Origin: CAWKKW01 sp963850345
GTDB lineage: Bacteria > Acidobacteriota > Terriglobia > Terriglobales > Acidobacteriaceae
Direction: 5' to 3'
Length of the DNA: 64,000 nucleotides
Assembly (NCBI GenBank): GCA_963850345.1
Contig: CAWKKW010000001.1
Coordinates: 62,001 to 126,000 of the forward strand
Shown: positions 27,766-37,801 of the stretch, piece after piece
Numbering within the stretch: the first letter of the stretch is position 1
Layout: every line of letters begins with the position of its first letter
Notes under the pieces: generated by a model
What the model was told of the DNA's origin: nothing
Database searches by the model: none
The model's input: only the letters and a program-made list of their open reading frames with translations
Translations under genes and position numbers: made by a program

Positions 27766-30700
27766 AGGCCAACCCTTCTTGCTGCGCGGCAGTCCGGGGT
27801 AACACAGAGAGGATTGGCGACGCGGTTGACAGGGCAGAAGACTCCGGCGCATTGCAGCCCGAAAACGTCACGGTCTTGCCGGGAACGGCGGATACCCGCT
27901 CTCCGGGGATCACGACTCCTACGAGGTTGAGCGGATCTGCCGCAGCGACGGTTACAGTTGCGGCGAGGTCAGGGTTGGATCCCAGTTCGCGAGACAAGGA
28001 ACGCAGCGACTCGACAGCTTCGGGTAGCGCGAACTGCTCGCCACCAAAGCCGGAGAGAAAGCGACCACCGCGGATTTCCCCGCGCGCCTCGAGGCGCCGG
28101 AACTGACCCAGCAACTCGCGCCAACGGGGTATGGTCTGCTCATGTTCGAGCACGTCACGGAAGACGACACCATAGCGGCGGAGCAGCATCCAGCAGGCAG
28201 ATTCAACTCGCGCTTCGTGCAGTTCGGCCTGCAGTGTGGGGGTGTCTGCCGTCTTGGGGTGATGGTGCAACAGGGACCAGCGCCCCGACGGGTTGCGCTT
28301 TTGCGCGGCTCTTGCGTTGGGTGGCGTGGCATAGGCCGCCTTACGGCGCGGATCGATGAGCACGCGCAGGCTATCGAAGCCATCGGCTGTTACTAGCCCT
28401 GCGGCGACCAGTTCCCAGAGCGCGCGGCTGACATCTTCCTGCGAGGCACCGAACATTCTGACCAGGTCGCCGAGGAACATCGCTCCGGAGTCGGCCAACC
28501 GCGAACGCACCCGGAGAGCGAGTTCGCTGAGACATGCCTGGAGAGAGGCTTCCGGAATTTGTCGCTGTTCGAGGCATAAATCCATCCAAAGAGCCTCGTC
28601 GCGCACAAAGAACGTGACCGGGGCCATACTGGTGGGCACCACCCGCTTGGGTCCGCCGCTCTCGATCGAGGAGAAGGCGGGATGCGGTGAAATGCGTCCC
28701 CATCCAACTGCCCCGGTAAGACAGAGCGCGTCAAGCCAACGCGGATCGTAGCCGGCAACCCGCTGCGGTAAGAGGCAGCGTTCCCACTCGATGGCGGGCG
28801 ACTCAAAGCCTTCGAGTCCGCGCAGCGCTTTGAGCAGACCTTGTTCGCCGGTGAGCTGCGTCTGGGGAGCGACATGTTGCCAGCGCAAGAGCCACTGCAG
28901 GAACACCGCGGGCGTGACCGGCTCGATCTGCTTGCGCAGCGCGCCCAGGGTGCGCTTATGGATGCGCTGCAGCAACCTGCGCTCGCACCACTCAACATCT
29001 TCGTCGCTGATCTGTGCGCCAGGAGCGGGGCGACTCTCAAAAACTCCGCGAAGGATAGTGCCGCTCATCTCCATGCGCAGCAGGGCTTTCCAAACTTCGC
29101 TCGCGGCGAGGCCGAGTACCGAGCCAAGGCTGCGGGCGGTGACCGGCCCAAGAATGCTGAGCCATCCCTGCACGGTCTTGCGGACGACGTCCTCCGTTGT
29201 AAGTGGCTGCGAAGCGGCAGGAGCAGACACAGGAGGCAGATGCTGCGCCAGGCTTAAATCGGGCCACAGTAGACGGAGGTGCTCGACTCGTTCCGCGGCG
29301 ACAATGTAAGTGCGACCATTCACGCTGGCACAGGTGGCACGGTCCTGAGTTCGCAGGCGCTCAAACATGAACGGCCAGTGGCGAGCGCGAGGCTCAGCGG
29401 CGATTTCTGCGGGAACAATGACTAACTGGCACAGTATGTCGTGTAACTCGTGGTCGTCGCGCAGGTCGGGCCAGCATTCGTCGCGAACATCCGCAATGGC
29501 CGCAGGATCGAGCCGGCCTGCTTCGCCCAGCAATGAGTCCGGCACCATGCCGCGCATGTTCACGGCACGCGCGCGGCGCTCTTCCAGGGGAGCATCGTCG
29601 AGAAAGGCGTAGGGATTGGCATTGAGTAGTTCATGCGCGAACTGCGAGGGCGTGGTGGTATCGACGGCGAGGCAGCGGATGGCCCCAGTTCGAATGCCCG
29701 CGAGAACGGCGATCAGGCCCTCCAGGTCCATGGCTTCGCCGAGTACGTCTTTCATCACCTCGCGTACGAGTGGGTGGTTGGGAATCTCTATATCTCCTTC
29801 CACGTTTTCCTGGCACGCGGCGACCTGGGGAAAGACGGTGGCGAGCAGGTCATCGGAGCGGGTGCGTTGAATCTGTGGCGCGATGCGCTTCCCTTTTTGA
29901 AAACGTAACAGCTGCAGACTGCGACCGGCGTCCCAGCGCCATCGCGAGCGAAAGATGGGAGAGGCGAGCGAGGCCTGTTCAAGCAACTCGGTGACGGTCT
30001 GTTCCGTGAGGAACTGGAAGACATCACTCAGCGGAAAGCTGTGCTGTTCGGCGAGCGAGATGTTGAGGCCGTTATCGGTAGCGGCGGCTTGCAGTTCAAA
30101 GTTAAAGCCGCGGCAGAAGCGCTTGCGCAGCGCCAATCCCCATGCCTTGTTGATGCGGCCGCCGAAGGGCGCGTGAAGGATCAACTGCATGCCGCCGCCC
30201 TCATCGAAGAAGCGTTCGGCCACGATGGTGGTGAGGGTAGGCACGGCACCGAGGACGGCGCGACCGGCCACAACGTAGCCGATCATCTGCTCCGCACCCG
30301 CGTCGTCAACACAGCACTCCGCCTTGAGCCATGCAACTGTAGCAGCGACGGTGGCGTTCGTCTGGCTGATGTAGCCCGGCAGCAGATCGGGCGTGCGGCG
30401 GTCAATCTCCGTCCGCAACTCGGAGAGAAACTGCGACAGCTCAACGGTGCGTTGCGGAGCCTCGCCACGCCAGAAAGGCACGTTCGGCGGTTGGCCTTGT
30501 GCATCTTCGACGAGTACGCGGCCCGCACTTTCGACGCGCTGAATACGCCAACTGGTGTTGCCGAGCAGGATGATATCGCCGGGAGAAGACTCGACGGCGA
30601 AGTCCTCATCAAGGGTGGCGATCTGAATGCCTTCGGGCTGCACGATGACGGCGAAGAGCGCGGTGTCGGGGATGGTGCCACCGTTGGAGACAGCGACGGT

Positions 30701-32248
30701 GCGTGCTCCGCGGCGGGCCTGAATGCGGCCGTGCACGCGATCGCGGAGGAGGTACGCTCCATAGCGCCAGCGGCTGGCCTCGATGCCCTCGGTGAGCAGG
30801 CAAAGGACCTCTTCGAACTCGTCGCGCGTGAGATCACGATACGGCTGAGCGCGACGCACGACGTCAAAGAGCGCGTCTTCTTCCCAAGGCTCGGCGGAGC
30901 AGGCGGCTACGATCTGCTGCATGAGCACGTCGGTCGGCTTGGAAGGGATTTCGAGGCGGTCGAGTTCCCCGCTGTGCATGGCCTTCATGAGGGCCGCGCA
31001 TTCCATGAGGTCGTCGCGAGTGGTGACGAAGAAACGGCCTTTGGGAATGGCACCGCGCCAGTGGCCGGCGCGGCCAACGCGCTGCATGCCGACAGCGATC
31101 GCGCGCGGCGAGTTGACCTGGCAGACCAAATCCACGCTGCCGATGTCGATGCCCAATTCAAGGGAAGCGGTGGCGACCAGAATGCGGATCTCGCCGGCTT
31201 TTAGTTTTCGTTCGGCTTCGAGCCGCAGACTGCGAGAGAGACTGCCGTGGTGGGCAGCCACGTTCTCTGTGCCGATGCGTTCGCCCAGCGCGAAGGCCAG
31301 GCGCTCGACCATGCGGCGGGTATTCACGAAGACCAGCGTGGAGCGATGTTCGAGAGCGAGTGCGGCGAGGCGTTCGTGAATCGAGTCCCAGATGGACATG
31401 GTCGCGACGGAGCCCAGTTCATCGTCGGGCACTTCGATGGCGATATCCATGTGTCGACGTTGGCCGACCTGGACGATTGCGACCTCCGAGCCACGCGCGC
31501 CGCCAAGAAACTCGGCTACCAGTTCGATGGGATTCTGAGTCGCGGAAAGACCGATGCGCAGCGGAGGTTCGGAGCGGCCAGTGATCCATGCACCAGGCGT
31601 GAGGCGATTTTCACCGCGAACGAGGGCGTCGAGGCGCTCCAGGGTAAGAGCAAGATGCGATCCACGCTTGTCGTCGGCGACGGCGTGGATTTCGTCGACG
31701 ATCACGGTGCTTACGTGCCTGAGGTTGTTACGACTCTTCTCGGCCGTGAGGAGAATGTAGAGCGACTCGGGCGTGGTGACGAGAATATGGGGCGGCCGCT
31801 TGAGCATAGAACGGCGTTCGGCGGGCAAAGTGTCGCCGGTGCGAACCGCGGTCCGGATCTGAGGACACAGATAGCCGCGTTCCATGGCGAGGCGCTGAAT
31901 CTCGGCGAGAGGGCCATTGAGATTCTTCTGCACGTCGTTGCTGAGGGCCTTGAGTGGAGAGACGTAGACGACTTCGGTCTCGGCTTCAAGGCGGCCCTCG
32001 ATGGCTTTTCTGAGCAGGCGATCGATGCAGATCAGGAAAGCGGCCAGGGTCTTGCCGGAGCCGGTGGGCGCCGAGATGAGCGTGGGGCGATTCTCGAGGA
32101 TGCGAGGCCAACCCTGCTCCTGCGGCTCTGTAGGCGTGCCGAATCGGCGGACGAACCATTCCTGCACCACGGGGTGCGCCCACGCAAGGCTGGGCGGAGC
32201 GGGGAACGGAACGGGTGGGTTGTCCGGCAGGGGAAGCGGAGCCAGCAT
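27755..32248 (-). CDS. lhr: Large ATP-dependent helicase Lhr
   Basis: 1497 residues, matching full-length bacterial Lhr. A superfamily 2 DNA:RNA helicase. Walker A is ISAPTGSGKTLAAF near residue 60; motif II is DEIH (VIVDEIHAVADD); motif III region LSATQNP; motif VI MQRVGRAGHW. The Lhr-specific core winged-helix and C-terminal region follow, ending in a DUF-like beta domain (QFALPEAVESLRSLSRE, then DPLNLVGVVIPGERV), typical of Lhr C-termini. Ends overlapping the DUF5522 gene. Divergent from the KdsC-type gene by 67 bases. Confidence 0.95.
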   Translation of the reverse strand: MLAPLPLPDNPPVPFPAPPSLAWAHPVVQEWFVRRFGTPTEPQEQGWPRILENRPTLISAPTGSGKTLAAFLICIDRLLRKAIEGRLEAETEVVYVSPLKALSNDVQKNLNGPLAEIQRLAMERGYLCPQIRTAVRTGDTLPAERRSMLKRPPHILVTTPESLYILLTAEKSRNNLRHVSTVIVDEIHAVADDKRGSHLALTLERLDALVRGENRLTPGAWITGRSEPPLRIGLSATQNPIELVAEFLGGARGSEVAIVQVGQRRHMDIAIEVPDDELGSVATMSIWDSIHERLAALALEHRSTLVFVNTRRMVERLAFALGERIGTENVAAHHGSLSRSLRLEAERKLKAGEIRILVATASLELGIDIGSVDLVCQVNSPRAIAVGMQRVGRAGHWRGAIPKGRFFVTTRDDLMECAALMKAMHSGELDRLEIPSKPTDVLMQQIVAACSAEPWEEDALFDVVRRAQPYRDLTRDEFEEVLCLLTEGIEASRWRYGAYLLRDRVHGRIQARRGARTVAVSNGGTIPDTALFAVIVQPEGIQIATLDEDFAVESSPGDIILLGNTSWRIQRVESAGRVLVEDAQGQPPNVPFWRGEAPQRTVELSQFLSELRTEIDRRTPDLLPGYISQTNATVAATVAWLKAECCVDDAGAEQMIGYVVAGRAVLGAVPTLTTIVAERFFDEGGGMQLILHAPFGGRINKAWGLALRKRFCRGFNFELQAAATDNGLNISLAEQHSFPLSDVFQFLTEQTVTELLEQASLASPIFRSRWRWDAGRSLQLLRFQKGKRIAPQIQRTRSDDLLATVFPQVAACQENVEGDIEIPNHPLVREVMKDVLGEAMDLEGLIAVLAGIRTGAIRCLAVDTTTPSQFAHELLNANPYAFLDDAPLEERRARAVNMRGMVPDSLLGEAGRLDPAAIADVRDECWPDLRDDHELHDILCQLVIVPAEIAAEPRARHWPFMFERLRTQDRATCASVNGRTYIVAAERVEHLRLLWPDLSLAQHLPPVSAPAASQPLTTEDVVRKTVQGWLSILGPVTARSLGSVLGLAASEVWKALLRMEMSGTILRGVFESRPAPGAQISDEDVEWCERRLLQRIHKRTLGALRKQIEPVTPAVFLQWLLRWQHVAPQTQLTGEQGLLKALRGLEGFESPAIEWERCLLPQRVAGYDPRWLDALCLTGAVGWGRISPHPAFSSIESGGPKRVVPTSMAPVTFFVRDEALWMDLCLEQRQIPEASLQACLSELALRVRSRLADSGAMFLGDLVRMFGASQEDVSRALWELVAAGLVTADGFDSLRVLIDPRRKAAYATPPNARAAQKRNPSGRWSLLHHHPKTADTPTLQAELHEARVESACWMLLRRYGVVFRDVLEHEQTIPRWRELLGQFRRLEARGEIRGGRFLSGFGGEQFALPEAVESLRSLSRELGSNPDLAATVTVAAADPLNLVGVVIPGERVSAVPGKTVTFSGCNAPESSALSTASPILSVLPRTAAQQEGLAYGG

Positions 32249-32315
32249 CGGCCTATTCTACCGCGCTTTCGTCTGTTGTTCGCCCTTGTCGAGCGGCCCA
32301 ACGTACAATTTCTGC

Positions 32316-32972
32316 ATGTCCTCACTTACGGCACAAGACCGCGCACGGCGGATCAAGATCATCATTTTTGACGTAGATGGCGTTTTAACCGACGGAGGCA
32401 TTTGGCTCTTTCCGGCGGCGGCTCCGAGCAGTTCGACGCAGGACGAGGCGCGGAAACTGGAAGGCCAGGGCGGATTTGCGATCGTCTCGACCAACATGGT
32501 AGAGGCGAAGGGATTTAGCGCGCACGATGGTGCCGGTATTTCGCTGGCGCGGTTGGGCGGGATGAAGATCGGGATCATTACGCGGCGCGTTTCAGAGACG
32601 GTTGCCTTGCGAGCGCGTGATCTTCGCATCGAGTACGTCTACATAGGGCAGGCTTACAAGATGAAGGCCATTCGCGACATTCTGGAGAAAGAGGCGATCA
32701 CACTCGAAGAGATTGCTTACGTGGGCGATGACGTGATCGACCTGCCGGTGATGCGTGTGTGCGGGCTGGCCATTGCCGTGGCAAACGCGCGGCATCAAGT
32801 GAAAGACGCCGCGCATTACGTTACACCAAACTCGGGCGGCTATGGAGCGGGCCGGGATGCGATCGAATTTATTCTGAGCGCGAAAGGACTGCTCGAGACA
32901 GTCATCGAGCAGTATCTCGACGAGGGTAACCCGATCAGCGCAAGCATGGATATCGGCAAGGGTAACTCCTGA
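32316..32972 (+). CDS. kdsC: KdsC-type HAD phosphatase (3-deoxy-D-manno-octulosonate 8-phosphate phosphatase)
   Basis: 218 residues from the ATG at 32316; the open frame extends upstream into antisense of lhr and is not used. HAD motif I is IIFDVDGVLTDG, motif II region IGIITRRVSETV (usual family form ITGR), Lys in YKMKAI, motif III/IV YVGDDVIDLPVM, then CGLAIAVANARHQVKDAAHY as in cap-less KdsC tetramers. Expected role: removing phosphate from KDO-8-P for LPS core synthesis. It carries a ~40 residue tail longer than usual and stands apart from other kds genes, so a related sugar-phosphate substrate is possible. Confidence 0.88.
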   Translation: MSSLTAQDRARRIKIIIFDVDGVLTDGGIWLFPAAAPSSSTQDEARKLEGQGGFAIVSTNMVEAKGFSAHDGAGISLARLGGMKIGIITRRVSETVALRARDLRIEYVYIGQAYKMKAIRDILEKEAITLEEIAYVGDDVIDLPVMRVCGLAIAVANARHQVKDAAHYVTPNSGGYGAGRDAIEFILSAKGLLETVIEQYLDEGNPISASMDIGKGNS

Positions 32973-33205
32973 AGTTACACACGTTTGTAGCTGGTCCTGT
33001 TACGCATGCATGAACAAATAGCGCGTGTGCAGCGCAGCCAGAAAGCCTGCGCGCGAGAATGTAACTTGACAACCGTTTGTCGCCTATGGTCTCTTGCTTG
33101 GCGAACTGCGGGATACCAAGGTGGCCACCCCAAGGGCCAACGGTTAGCTCGACCATCAGCAGATCCCGAACCATCCGCTCCTTTACCCTCACCAGGAGTA
33201 TCGCC

Positions 33206-34429
33206 ATGGCAGTCGAAGTCCCACCCGAAGTAGGCGGAGTCTCGCTCCGTCCCTCGCACGCAACGAACGGCGGCATTGTCGTCAGCCAATCCGGAAGAAG
33301 GATCGGCGGAGTATCACGCAGACCCGCGCATCAGGGAGTTGCCGCTCCTGCAGGTCCGGTACCGGCGAGCCCGGCGCATGCTGATTTTATCTACAACGGC
33401 GGACCGGTGATCACCTGCCCGTTGATGTACGCGACCTTCTGGGGTCCATCGTGGACGAACAGCCCCTCAGGACTCGCAGACGCAGCGCGACTGACGCAGT
33501 TCCTCCAAGACCTCGTCAAGAGCGAGTTCATGAATGTGCTGAGCCAGTACGGCGCAGGCAGCGGCGCCGGGTCCGGTCTCTTCATGCAGGCATCGTTCCT
33601 TACCAACGTTGCCTCGTCGATTTCCGACACCGACATTCACAACTACATTCAAGGCGCAATCAATGCCGGTGCAATACCGGAGCCGCCGGCGAATAACACA
33701 ACCAACGTGGTCATCATCTTTCTCGACTCCAGTGTCGCGGTGAAGGATGCCACTTTGGGAATCGCGATGTGCGAACCGGCGGGGCAAGGAGACAACGCGT
33801 TCGGTTATCACTACTTCTTCACCACCACCGCGGGAAATAACTGCTATTACTCAGTCATTCCATCGCTCGACGATACTTGCCTGAATAACAGCGGTTGTGG
33901 CGGGGGCGGATGTTCGCTGACTCTATCGCAAACCCAGGAGCAGCGGCGTACGCAGGTAGCCAGTCACGAGTTCGCGGAGATGGTGACGGACCCGCATTTT
34001 CCCAATGGCTGGTTCGGTCCATCGAGCGACGAGAACGGCGATATCTGCAACGGAGAGGCCGACTCGATCACCGTGGGAGCGAACACGTGGGATGTGCAGA
34101 GAACCTACAGTAAGGCGGACGACATCGCCACCAACGGTGCATCGTACTGCCGTGCGACGGCGCCGAGTCCCATTCCAAAGCTGAGCCCCGGACCGTCTGC
34201 GTTGACCGCAGCTATGGCGTCGGCGCAGAGGTTTGCGAACTATAAGGCGTTTCTACCATTGCCGACGATCTTCCACGATGTCAAGACCAAGGAAACCAAG
34301 TGGGACGACAAAGAAGTCGAGCGCTACGCTCATCGTTTCTTCTACCCACTGGGTCAGAATGCGATCATGGGCAACTTCGCAGCCACATTGCGACAGTTTG
34401 CCGATGTATTGGATAAAAAGAAGAAGTAA
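33206..34429 (+). CDS. EXORDIUM/phosphate-induced-like protein with HExxE motif
   Basis: 407 residues, start ATG 33206 with AGGAG seven bases upstream; the frame is open from 33077 without a ribosome site. After a Pro/Ala-rich start without a clear signal peptide comes a domain beginning IYNGGPVITCPLMYATFWGP, with SHEFAEMVTDPHFPNGWF near residue 254 and DENGDICNGEAD shortly after. The pattern 'H-E-x-x-E-x-V-T-D-P ... G-D-x-C' resembles plant EXORDIUM (PF04674) and related bacterial proteins and looks like a metal site. Cysteines (CYYS, CLNNSGCGGGGC) may form disulfides, suggesting export. Role unknown. Confidence 0.7.
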   Translation: MAVEVPPEVGGVSLRPSHATNGGIVVSQSGRRIGGVSRRPAHQGVAAPAGPVPASPAHADFIYNGGPVITCPLMYATFWGPSWTNSPSGLADAARLTQFLQDLVKSEFMNVLSQYGAGSGAGSGLFMQASFLTNVASSISDTDIHNYIQGAINAGAIPEPPANNTTNVVIIFLDSSVAVKDATLGIAMCEPAGQGDNAFGYHYFFTTTAGNNCYYSVIPSLDDTCLNNSGCGGGGCSLTLSQTQEQRRTQVASHEFAEMVTDPHFPNGWFGPSSDENGDICNGEADSITVGANTWDVQRTYSKADDIATNGASYCRATAPSPIPKLSPGPSALTAAMASAQRFANYKAFLPLPTIFHDVKTKETKWDDKEVERYAHRFFYPLGQNAIMGNFAATLRQFADVLDKKKK

Positions 34430-34438
34430 CTTCAACAA

Positions 34439-34479
34439 CTGCGGACGTCCAGCATCTGCCGGTCGTCCGCAGATTTGTT
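34439..34479 (+). terminator. Probable terminator after the HExxE gene
   Basis: Nine perfect pairs (CTGCGGACG at 34439-34447 with CGTCCGCAG at 34464-34472) around a 16-base loop, followed by ATTTGTT. The stem is strong but the T-run is weak. It begins nine bases after the stop of the HExxE gene. Confidence 0.55.
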
Positions 34480-34632
34480 CGGAGTCGCAGTCCGCCATTG
34501 CCTGCCTTGTGCACTGCACGACCGGCGCTTAGACGTTGGCTCCTCGATTTCTATCCTGAACCATCCAGACAATTACAGCCATTAGGAAACCGCCGGGCGA
34601 GTGGTGCCTAAGAACTAGCCGGTGCACAGCGA

Positions 34633-35223
34633 TCACTCAGACCTGGGCTCGAAAATCTCCTTAACTTCCGTTCCCTTAAGTAATTCACGGCGAAGCTCTC
34701 CCAACCTGCGGTGTGTGCTGCGTGCCTCGATCCACAGCCATGCGGCGAGCAGGAGTATGAGGATGAATGCTACCGCATGCTGCCACCACGAGAGCACCAA
34801 CGCCCACGAACCTAGAGCACAGAAACAGCACGCGACGGCGTTGCCTAGCTCGAACCGGAAGCGAAGGATCAGCGTTTCCAATTGAGCTTGTCCGACGGGT
34901 GGGACTCTGAATCCGACGCGGAGAAACTCCCAACGCTGGGCCGTGTACGACTCATGACCGGGCTGCCGTTCGATGGAGCGATCGAATGCCGCTTCGATGC
35001 GCGCGCCTATGCCCTCGCAGATTAGTCCCATGAAGGTGGTGGCCAGCAGGAGCGTGACACCCGTCTGGGTGATGTGGGTGTCTGTGTAGGCCCAAACGGC
35101 TGCGGAGCGCTGCAACAACGCCGCATAAAGAGTAGTGAGCGAGATCGCTCCGGCGAGTCCCAGAGTGGCCAAGGGGCGCAGAAGATCGGAGTCCAATGCT
35201 GTCGGCAATCCCTTCACCCGCAC
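34633..35223 (-). CDS. Small membrane protein of unknown function
   Basis: 196 residues from a GTG at 35223, with CGGAG just before it. Two hydrophobic helices near residues 17-37 and 53-70, a charged middle (RIEAAFDRSIERQPGHESYT), then two more near 128-165 (CCFCALGSWALVLSWW; FILILLLAAWLWIEA) and a charged helical tail. No motif is recognised. It is divergent from the GH5 gene and convergent with the HExxE gene, so it is probably monocistronic. Confidence 0.65.
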   Translation of the reverse strand: MRVKGLPTALDSDLLRPLATLGLAGAISLTTLYAALLQRSAAVWAYTDTHITQTGVTLLLATTFMGLICEGIGARIEAAFDRSIERQPGHESYTAQRWEFLRVGFRVPPVGQAQLETLILRFRFELGNAVACCFCALGSWALVLSWWQHAVAFILILLLAAWLWIEARSTHRRLGELRRELLKGTEVKEIFEPRSE

Positions 35224-35325
35224 CTCCGAGGATCATGAGTCATGCAGACCATATTACGCGGAAGAGTTTTGTCGGCATTAGAATGGTCAGGATCTGCTTC
35301 ACGCTGTTCTCGAGGAAAAACAAGA

Positions 35326-36381
35326 ATGATTCAGAGGAAACCTTCGCTGCTTGCACTGGTTGCGTCTCTATTCGCGGGCTTCGTAATGACTGCGCAGTTT
35401 GGCCTGGCGGCAAACGCGCGTCCGGGAGCCATGCCCCTGCCGAGTGGATTCAAGGCAATCAGCCCGTATAAGCAGGTGAACCAGATGCAGCGAGGGATCA
35501 ACATCATCGGCTACGATCCGATCTGGCAGAATTTCGCGACGGCGCGATTTCAACAGCGCCACTTCGATCGAATCAAGGCGGGCGGTTTTCAAACGCTTCG
35601 AGTGAACCTGCAGTCGTTCTCGCACATGAATTCTTATAATCGGCTCGATCCGGAGTGGCTCGCGACGTTGGACTGGGTGATCGAGCGAGCGGTGGCGGAC
35701 AAGCTGAATGTAATCGTGGATGAGCATGACTTCACTCTCTGCGGAGACGACCTGGCGGCGTGCCGGCCGCGCCTCCTAGCCTTTTGGGAGCAAGTAGCGG
35801 AACGGTATAAAGACACGCCGAACCAGGTGATGTTCGAGATCCTGAATGAGCCGAATGGACAGCTTACATCAGAGACATGGGACGCCCTGTTGAAGGACGC
35901 GCTGGCAATTATTCGTAAGACGAATCCGACGCGCAACGTCATCGTAGGACCGGCGAACTGGAACGGCATCGATCACTTGAAAGACCTGCAACTTTCTGAG
36001 AGCGATCGACACATCATCGTAACGGTGCACTACTATCTGCCGATGAGGTTCACGCATCAGGGTGCTTCCTGGGCGAAGGAGTACGCTTCGCTTTCGGGTG
36101 TAACGTGGGGAACGGAAGAGGATAAGCATCGGGTCGAGGAGGATTTCGCGCGCGCGCAGGCATGGTCGGTCCGCGAGAAGCGGCCGATACTGTTGGGTGA
36201 ATTCGGCGCCTATGACAAGGGCGACATGGCTTCGCGGGTCCGTTACACATCGTACGTGGCACGCAAGGCGGAGTCACTCGGGTGGGCGTGGACCTATTGG
36301 CAGTTTGATAGCGACTTCCTCGCGTACGACATGAAGAAGGACGACTGGGTGCAGCCGATTCATGCGGCACTGATTCCTTAG
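35326..36381 (+). CDS. Secreted GH5-family glycoside hydrolase (cellulase-like)
   Basis: 351 residues from the ATG at 35326 (GAGG upstream). A signal peptide (SLLALVASLFAGFVMTAQFG) precedes a (beta/alpha)8 barrel. The acid/base Glu is E175 in MFEILNEPNGQ, the nucleophile E292 in ILLGEFGAYDKG; conserved GINIIGYD, LRVNLQSF, DEHDF and HYYLP are all in order. Substrate could be cellulose, mannan or another beta-glucan. The gene converges with the GH47 gene with only four bases between their stops. Confidence 0.93.
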   Translation: MIQRKPSLLALVASLFAGFVMTAQFGLAANARPGAMPLPSGFKAISPYKQVNQMQRGINIIGYDPIWQNFATARFQQRHFDRIKAGGFQTLRVNLQSFSHMNSYNRLDPEWLATLDWVIERAVADKLNVIVDEHDFTLCGDDLAACRPRLLAFWEQVAERYKDTPNQVMFEILNEPNGQLTSETWDALLKDALAIIRKTNPTRNVIVGPANWNGIDHLKDLQLSESDRHIIVTVHYYLPMRFTHQGASWAKEYASLSGVTWGTEEDKHRVEEDFARAQAWSVREKRPILLGEFGAYDKGDMASRVRYTSYVARKAESLGWAWTYWQFDSDFLAYDMKKDDWVQPIHAALIP

Positions 36382-36385
36382 TGTC

Positions 36386-37801
36386 TCAATGTGTTACATC
36401 GGGAACGTCCGGCATTTTGCGTTGAAGCGGGTGGGCTTCGGTGTTGAAGATGATCGCGTCGAAATCGAGAGCCTCGGGCGGCGCAAAGAGCAGATAGAGG
36501 TACTTGAGAGTCTCCGCGAAGAAGAAACTTTCCATGCGATCGGCCTTGGCCTTGGTGCGAACGTCGGAGAGTTCTGCATACGCGGCATCGGTGCGGCAGT
36601 ACTTCACCAAGTCATCGAAGTAAGTATGGCCCATGCGGAGATACTCCGGGTTATGCGTGTAATGGTAGAGATAGTAAGTCGATTCGATGATCTCGGGCCG
36701 CAACGGATAACCGGGCGCGACGATCTTCATGCTGGAGTAATCGAGAGCCTCCGGTTCAATTCCCGCGACCTGCCACATGCGATAAGAAGAGTTTTGTAGC
36801 TGCCGCGCACGGTCGAGGTCGCCGCCGAGCGCGAGCACCGCTGGAAAGAAGGCGTCGAGTGCGCCGTATTCTGTGGCGGTGCGCTTTCCGGTGTTCATGT
36901 CCGCATGGCCGTACCAGAGGCCGTGATGAGTGGTGTCGGCGAGATATTTGTTGATGGCGACGATGCTCTCGCGCCACATGCGCTCGCAGTCTTTGTCGCC
37001 GAAGAGGATGCTGCATTTCAGCAGATATTCGTAATAGGAGTCGGTGCCACCCATGATGGCTGCCGTAGGATCTGTCCACTTGCCGGTCTGGATATCGATG
37101 GCGGACCCATAGAGGCCGATCGGCGAACGATGCTGATAGAGCACCACGAGTGCATGCTTCGCTTTGTCGTAATAGGCTGGCTTGCCGGTTAGCCGGCTTA
37201 GCGTGCCGTACTCCAGCAGAAGAGTGCCGATCTCCGCGGGGTTGCTGATATTTCCACGAACTTTACCGGTCTTCAGGTTCACATATTCCCACGGCATACC
37301 TGTGGGCGAGTCAAAGATAGGCAGCATGCGCGTACCGAGATCATCTGCCAGGGCGAGGAGGCGATTGTCCCCAGTGAGCTCATAACTGCTGAGCAGCCCG
37401 CCTAAGAGCCGGATAGTAATCTCAAAGTCTTTGACATAGATGTCCTGGTCGAAGTTCAACTTTTCGTCGATGAGTTGGCGCGCTTCATCGGCCTGCGGCT
37501 TAAGGCCCATCACGATCATGGTGTCGAGCGCATCAACGGGCGTCATGAGCAGCGTGGAGTCGTACCAATCATGTGGGGCTTTGGAGAGTGTGGCCAGATC
37601 GTCGTGACCCCAGGCATACTTTTTGTAACCTTCCCATGCGTGCAGGAACTCTTGTCGAACCGCCGCGGCCATCGCTTGGTTGTCTGCTTCGGTGCCTTGC
37701 GGACGGACGGGTGTCGGCGTTTGCGCGACCGCGGCGAGGCAGGACCAGGAGAACAACGCAATGAGGACGTAGAGCGACAAGCAGCGAGCCGAATTTCTCA
37801 T
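36386..37801 (-). CDS. Secreted GH47 alpha-1,2-mannosidase
   Basis: 471 residues with a signal peptide (YVLIALFSWSCLAAVAQ). The alpha/alpha-barrel signatures of GH47 are clear: SYKKYAWGHDDL-like start (YKKYAWGHDDLATLSK), DSTLLMTPVDALDTMIVMGL, FEITIRLLGGLLSSYELTGD, RPEIIESTYYLYHYT, RMESFFFAETLKYLYLLF and the calcium-binding end FNTEAHPL. GH47 inverts alpha-1,2-mannosyl linkages, best known in eukaryotic N-glycan trimming; bacterial copies are scarce. Probably degrades fungal or plant mannose-rich glycans. It faces the GH5 gene. Confidence 0.93.
   Translation of the reverse strand: MRNSARCLSLYVLIALFSWSCLAAVAQTPTPVRPQGTEADNQAMAAAVRQEFLHAWEGYKKYAWGHDDLATLSKAPHDWYDSTLLMTPVDALDTMIVMGLKPQADEARQLIDEKLNFDQDIYVKDFEITIRLLGGLLSSYELTGDNRLLALADDLGTRMLPIFDSPTGMPWEYVNLKTGKVRGNISNPAEIGTLLLEYGTLSRLTGKPAYYDKAKHALVVLYQHRSPIGLYGSAIDIQTGKWTDPTAAIMGGTDSYYEYLLKCSILFGDKDCERMWRESIVAINKYLADTTHHGLWYGHADMNTGKRTATEYGALDAFFPAVLALGGDLDRARQLQNSSYRMWQVAGIEPEALDYSSMKIVAPGYPLRPEIIESTYYLYHYTHNPEYLRMGHTYFDDLVKYCRTDAAYAELSDVRTKAKADRMESFFFAETLKYLYLLFAPPEALDFDAIIFNTEAHPLQRKMPDVPDVTH

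Noticed and set aside
30041..32371. Two long + strand frames opposite lhr
   Set aside because: No motifs, while the minus strand carries a full Lhr helicase through the same bases.
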